The notes beneath the pieces were generated by a model. The model was given only the letters and a program-made list of their open reading frames with translations, ran no database searches and was not told the origin of the DNA. 8,232 nucleotides of DNA. Origin: Betaproteobacteria bacterium. GTDB taxonomy: Bacteria; Pseudomonadota; Gammaproteobacteria; Burkholderiales; Casimicrobiaceae. Shown here piece after piece: positions 6,199 to 8,232 of this stretch (the first letter of the stretch is position 1; each line of letters begins with the position of its first letter). The stretch is from positions 1 through 8,232 of the forward strand of contig VBDA01000049.1 of assembly GCA_005883655.1 (NCBI GenBank). The letters are read 5' to 3'. The translations under genes were made by a program, and so were the position numbers.

Positions 6199-7611
6199 CT
6201 ACAGGCTGTAATACATGTCGAATTCGACCGGATGCGTCGTCATGCGAAAGCGCGTGACTTCTTCCATCTTGAGCGCGATATAAGCATCGAGCATGTCGTC
6301 CGAGAAGACCCCGCCGCGAGTCAGAAATTCGTGATCCTTCTCGAGATTGTCGAGCGCTTCGTCGAGCGACGCGCACGGATGCGGAACCTTGGCGGCGACT
6401 TCAGGCGGCAGGTCGTACAGGTTCTTGTCGATGGGATCGCCGGGGTGGATCTTGTTCTGCACGCCGTCAAGCCCTGCCATCAGCAGCGCGGCAAAGCAGA
6501 GGTACGGATTGGTGGTCGGATCCGGAAATCGCACTTCGACCCGCCGGCCCTTGGGATTGCTGACGTAGGGGATGCGGCACGCCGCCGAACGATTGCGTGA
6601 CGAATACGCCAGATTGATCGGCGCCTCGAAGCCCGGCACCAGGCGCTTGTACGAGTTGGTGCCCGGATTGGTGATGGCGTTCAACGCCTTGGTATGCTTG
6701 ATCACGCCGCCGATGTAGAACAGCGCGAATTCGGACAGGCCGGCGTAACCGTCGCCCGCGAAGAGGTTCTGACCGCCCTTCCACACCGACTGGTGGACGT
6801 GCATGCCCGACCCGTTGTCACCGACGATCGGCTTGGGCATGAAGGTCGCGGTCTTTCCGTAGGAATGCGCAACCATATGCACGGTGTACTTCAGAATCTG
6901 CATCCAGTCGGCTCGCTTGACCAGGCTGTTGAACTTGGTGCCGATCTCGCATTGCCCTGCCGCGGCGACCTCGTGATGAAAGACCTCGACCTCGACGCCC
7001 TGCTCCTCGAGCGCCAGCGATATCGCGTTGCGGATGTCCTGCAGCGAATCGATCGGCGGCACCGGAAAATAGCCGCCCTTGATCGGGGCTCGATGCGCCA
7101 TATTGCCGCCGTCGTATTCCTTGCCGGTCGACCAGGGAGCCTCTTCCGATTCGATCTTCACCGAGCAGCCGGACATGTCGATATTCCAGGTGACGGAGTC
7201 GAAAATGAAGAACTCGGGCTCGGGCCCGAAGTACGCGGTGTCGCCAAGTCCCGTCGACTTGAGATACGCCTCGGCGCGCTTGGCCAGTGAGCGCGGATCG
7301 CGGTCATAGCCCTTGCCATCCGGCGGCTGGACCACGTCGCAGGTGATGTTGAGCGTCGTCTCGTCGGTGAAAGGGTCGATCCGCGCCGAGTCCGCGTCGG
7401 GCATCAAGACCATGTCGGAATCCTCGATGCCCTTCCAACCGGCGATCGACGAACCGTCGAACGCGTGGCCGTTGTCGAACTTGTCTTGCGTAAACTGCTT
7501 CGCCGGGACTTGGACGTGTTGCTCCTTACCGCGCGTGTCAGTGAAACGAAGGTCGACGAACTTGACCTCTTTGTCTTTGAGCGTCTTCAGTACATCGGCG
7601 GATGCAGCCAT
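6199..7611 (-). CDS. glnA: Glutamine synthetase, type I
   Basis: This 470-residue enzyme condenses glutamate and ammonia using ATP to give glutamine. The type I enzyme is a cytosolic dodecamer and the entry point of low-ammonia assimilation. Metal and substrate residues are all present: Asp52 in FDGSS, Glu131 and Glu133 in FGPEPEFF, Glu214 in HHEVA, Glu222, His271 in GSGMHVHQS, the flap Glu329 in NPGTNSYKRLVPGFEAP, and Arg361. Tyr399 in KNLYDLPPE matches the tyrosine adenylylated by GlnE in GSI-beta enzymes, so covalent control is expected. The ATG at 7611 has GGAG six bases upstream and gives the usual N-terminus and length. Transcription is likely from a sigma-54 promoter about 75 bases upstream of the start codon, activated by NtrC encoded downstream in the same cluster. 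A strong hairpin follows the stop. Nothing in the protein looks unusual. Confidence 0.98.
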   Translation of the reverse strand: MAASADVLKTLKDKEVKFVDLRFTDTRGKEQHVQVPAKQFTQDKFDNGHAFDGSSIAGWKGIEDSDMVLMPDADSARIDPFTDETTLNITCDVVQPPDGKGYDRDPRSLAKRAEAYLKSTGLGDTAYFGPEPEFFIFDSVTWNIDMSGCSVKIESEEAPWSTGKEYDGGNMAHRAPIKGGYFPVPPIDSLQDIRNAISLALEEQGVEVEVFHHEVAAAGQCEIGTKFNSLVKRADWMQILKYTVHMVAHSYGKTATFMPKPIVGDNGSGMHVHQSVWKGGQNLFAGDGYAGLSEFALFYIGGVIKHTKALNAITNPGTNSYKRLVPGFEAPINLAYSSRNRSAACRIPYVSNPKGRRVEVRFPDPTTNPYLCFAALLMAGLDGVQNKIHPGDPIDKNLYDLPPEVAAKVPHPCASLDEALDNLEKDHEFLTRGGVFSDDMLDAYIALKMEEVTRFRMTTHPVEFDMYYSL

Positions 7612-7696
7612 GCGTTTCTCCGGTTGATGCGTGATAAGTGAACCAGAAATGGACGAAAACGGGTGTGAAGGGAACGTTTTTTGGACGACAAAGAAA

Positions 7697-7712
7697 AGCA
7701 GAAACTATGCCA
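7697..7712 (-). promoter_or_regulatory. Sigma-54 promoter of glnA
   Basis: On the minus strand the sequence is TGGCATAGTTTCTGCT. Against TGGCAC-N5-TTGCW it keeps the -24 GG and -12 GC at the correct spacing, with two mismatches (C to T after TGGCA, and the first T of TTGC). It closely resembles the E. coli glnAp2 element. Transcription should start about 12 bases beyond the GC, near 7686, giving a leader of roughly 75 bases. Confidence 0.8.
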
Positions 7713-7772
7713 TAAGCCGGCGTCGCTGGCACGGGGGCAATCGCGCTTTTAACAGCCTTCAACGCACGCAGG

Positions 7773-7789
7773 CGCACCGTAAACGGGCG
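7773..7789. promoter_or_regulatory. Weak second NtrC operator upstream of glnA
   Basis: CGCACCGTAAACGGGCG matches TGCACC-N4-TGGTGCA at 8 of 13 positions, with one good half (GCACC) and a poor one. Its centre is 31 bp (three helical turns) from that of the strong site, on the promoter-proximal side at about -95. The spacing, like that of paired enterobacterial glnA sites, is the main reason to list it. Confidence 0.35.
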
Positions 7790-7803
7790 GTCGCGGCGGA
7801 CCC

Positions 7804-7820
7804 TGCTTCGCCGTGGTGCA
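7804..7820. promoter_or_regulatory. NtrC operator upstream of glnA
   Basis: TGCTTCGCCGTGGTGCA matches the NtrC consensus TGCACC-N4-TGGTGCA at 11 of 13 defined bases, including a complete TGGTGCA half-site. It lies about 126 bp upstream of the expected sigma-54 start, within the usual range for NtrC enhancer sites. It is also near enough to influence the divergent rhodanese promoter. Confidence 0.7.
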
Positions 7821-7860
7821 GCAAAAACGTTGGGCCTCGAAGGCCTGATGAAACAAGGTT

Positions 7861-7866
7861 TATACT
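7861..7866 (+). promoter_or_regulatory. Possible -10 box for the rhodanese gene
   Basis: TATACT is one base from the sigma-70 -10 consensus and would start transcription near 7873, about 90 bases before the rhodanese ATG. No recognisable -35 lies 16-18 bases upstream, so the promoter would be weak or need an activator. The same TTGGGCCTC sequence lies at 7830-7838 and, overlapping the end of the box, at 7866-7874. Confidence 0.3.
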
Positions 7867-7884
7867 TGGGCCTCTAACACAATC

Positions 7885-7945
7885 CGGATGGCCTGCTGTG
7901 CCTGGCTTATGCGGGAAATGCCCCGCCAGGCACGCCCTCCATCCG
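7885..7945 (+). ncRNA. Long leader hairpin upstream of the rhodanese gene, candidate cis-regulatory RNA
   Basis: Two nested perfect helices face each other. The outer helix is CGGATGG (7885-7891) with CCATCCG (7939-7945), 7 bp. The inner helix is GTGCCTGGC (7898-7906) with GCCAGGCAC (7925-7933), 9 bp. They are separated by a small asymmetric internal loop (6 and 5 bases). The 18-base apical region may add a GGG/CCC helix (7913-7915 with 7921-7924). The structure ends 17 bases before the ATG and leaves the AAGAAGG ribosome site unpaired. It has no T run, so it is not an intrinsic terminator. I do not recognise a known riboswitch; whether it is cis-acting or a separate small RNA is open. Confidence 0.45.
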
Positions 7946-7962
7946 AAAGAAAGAAGGCGGCG

Positions 7963-8232
7963 ATGGATGTCCAGGTAGAACCCATCTTTGCTGCAGCGCA
8001 TGAGCGTGCCCGGAAGGACCGCTTGCCCTATTTCGGTGCCCTATCGCCGAGTGATGCTTATGCCGTTATCAAGGCGGTCCCGAACGCGCGATTAATCGAC
8101 GTTCGCACCCGTCCGGAATGGGATTACGTCGGCCATGTTCCCGAAAGCTCGCTCCTGGAGTGGAATGCGTACCCCGATGGCCGGCGCAATCCGGAATTTC
8201 TTCCCGAGCTTAGAGTCAAGGCCCCCGATCCC
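7963..8232 (+). CDS. Rhodanese-like domain protein (5' part, cut by window end)
   Basis: The frame from the ATG at 7963 stays open to the window edge (90 codons) and has AAGAAGG six bases upstream. After about 30 leading residues it shows the first half of a rhodanese fold: helix LSPSDAYAVIKA, then LIDVRTRPEWDYVGHVPESS (44-63), the classic D-V-R...E-W/F...G-H-[IV]-P sequence. The catalytic Cys loop should lie beyond the window, so sulfurtransferase activity cannot be judged. No signal peptide is seen, so it is probably cytosolic. The gene diverges from glnA; I recall rhodanese genes beside glnA in betaproteobacteria, but a nitrogen role is not established here. Confidence 0.88.
   Translation, partial: MDVQVEPIFAAAHERARKDRLPYFGALSPSDAYAVIKAVPNARLIDVRTRPEWDYVGHVPESSLLEWNAYPDGRRNPEFLPELRVKAPDP

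Larger units (their letters stand above)
7612..7962. other. Divergent control region between glnA and the rhodanese gene
   Basis: These 351 bases contain no credible gene. Reading from glnA outward they hold a glnA leader of about 75 bases, a sigma-54 promoter, a weak and a strong NtrC-type operator, a 9-bp direct repeat bracketing a TATACT box, and a long inverted repeat next to the rhodanese start. Short A/T-rich stretches near 7675-7700 contrast with the GC-rich coding regions, as expected of a promoter region. Confidence 0.75.

Noticed and set aside
7727..7742. TGGCAC on the plus strand as a second sigma-54 -24 element facing the rhodanese gene
   Set aside because: The expected -12 position reads CAATC with no GC at the right spacing, so it fails the essential dinucleotide.
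7739..7751. IHF-like AATCGCGCTTTTA between the NtrC sites and the glnA promoter
   Set aside because: It misses two defined consensus bases, and IHF matches of this quality are common, so I do not call a site.
7870..7962. Possible 4.5S (SRP) or 6S RNA in the structured leader
   Set aside because: The conserved SRP tetraloop and asymmetric-loop bases are absent, and the 6S bubble architecture is not seen.

Overview
The window reads as a chromosomal housekeeping segment of a GC-rich Gram-negative bacterium. The gene order rhodanese / glnA / DUF4124 protein / ntrB / ntrC, together with an oligopeptidase A (prlC) gene and two small exported DUF4124 proteins, points to Betaproteobacteria or a close gammaproteobacterial relative. 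This assignment rests on gene content and order only. There are no mobile elements, CRISPR arrays, tRNAs or rRNAs that I can support.

Layout. The left end holds the last codons of an unidentified gene (to 82), which overlaps by ATGA the start of prlC (79-2136), a zinc M3-family oligopeptidase. A short exported DUF4124-glutaredoxin protein follows 19 bases later (2156-2749), probably in the same transcript. These genes converge on a minus-strand block. In its transcription order the block is glnA (7611-6199), a small exported DUF4124/coiled-coil protein (6097-5609), ntrB/glnL (5406-4312) and ntrC/glnG (4254-2857). Diverging from glnA, the right end carries the first 90 codons of a rhodanese-domain protein (from 7963), cut by the window edge.

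How the genes work together. glnA encodes type I glutamine synthetase, the main ammonia-assimilating enzyme, with the adenylylation tyrosine at residue 399. NtrB phosphorylates NtrC when nitrogen is short, and phospho-NtrC activates sigma-54 promoters. The 351-base gap upstream of glnA contains a good sigma-54 promoter (7697-7712) and, further upstream, one strong and one weak NtrC-type operator whose centres are 31 bp apart. This closely resembles the enterobacterial glnA control region, so a feedback circuit is readable directly from the sequence.

Less ordinary features are: a long two-helix hairpin in the probable leader of the rhodanese gene (7885-7945); a hairpin covering the presumed ntrB ribosome binding site that also resembles an NtrC operator; a perfect 19-bp tandem duplication across the stop codon of the DUF4124 gene; a strong hairpin between glnA and that gene; and an 18-bp perfect palindrome between the convergent transcripts. 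I found no clear evidence of a wholly new multi-gene system. The best candidates for something undescribed are the leader RNA and the small DUF4124 gene embedded in the glnA-ntrBC locus.
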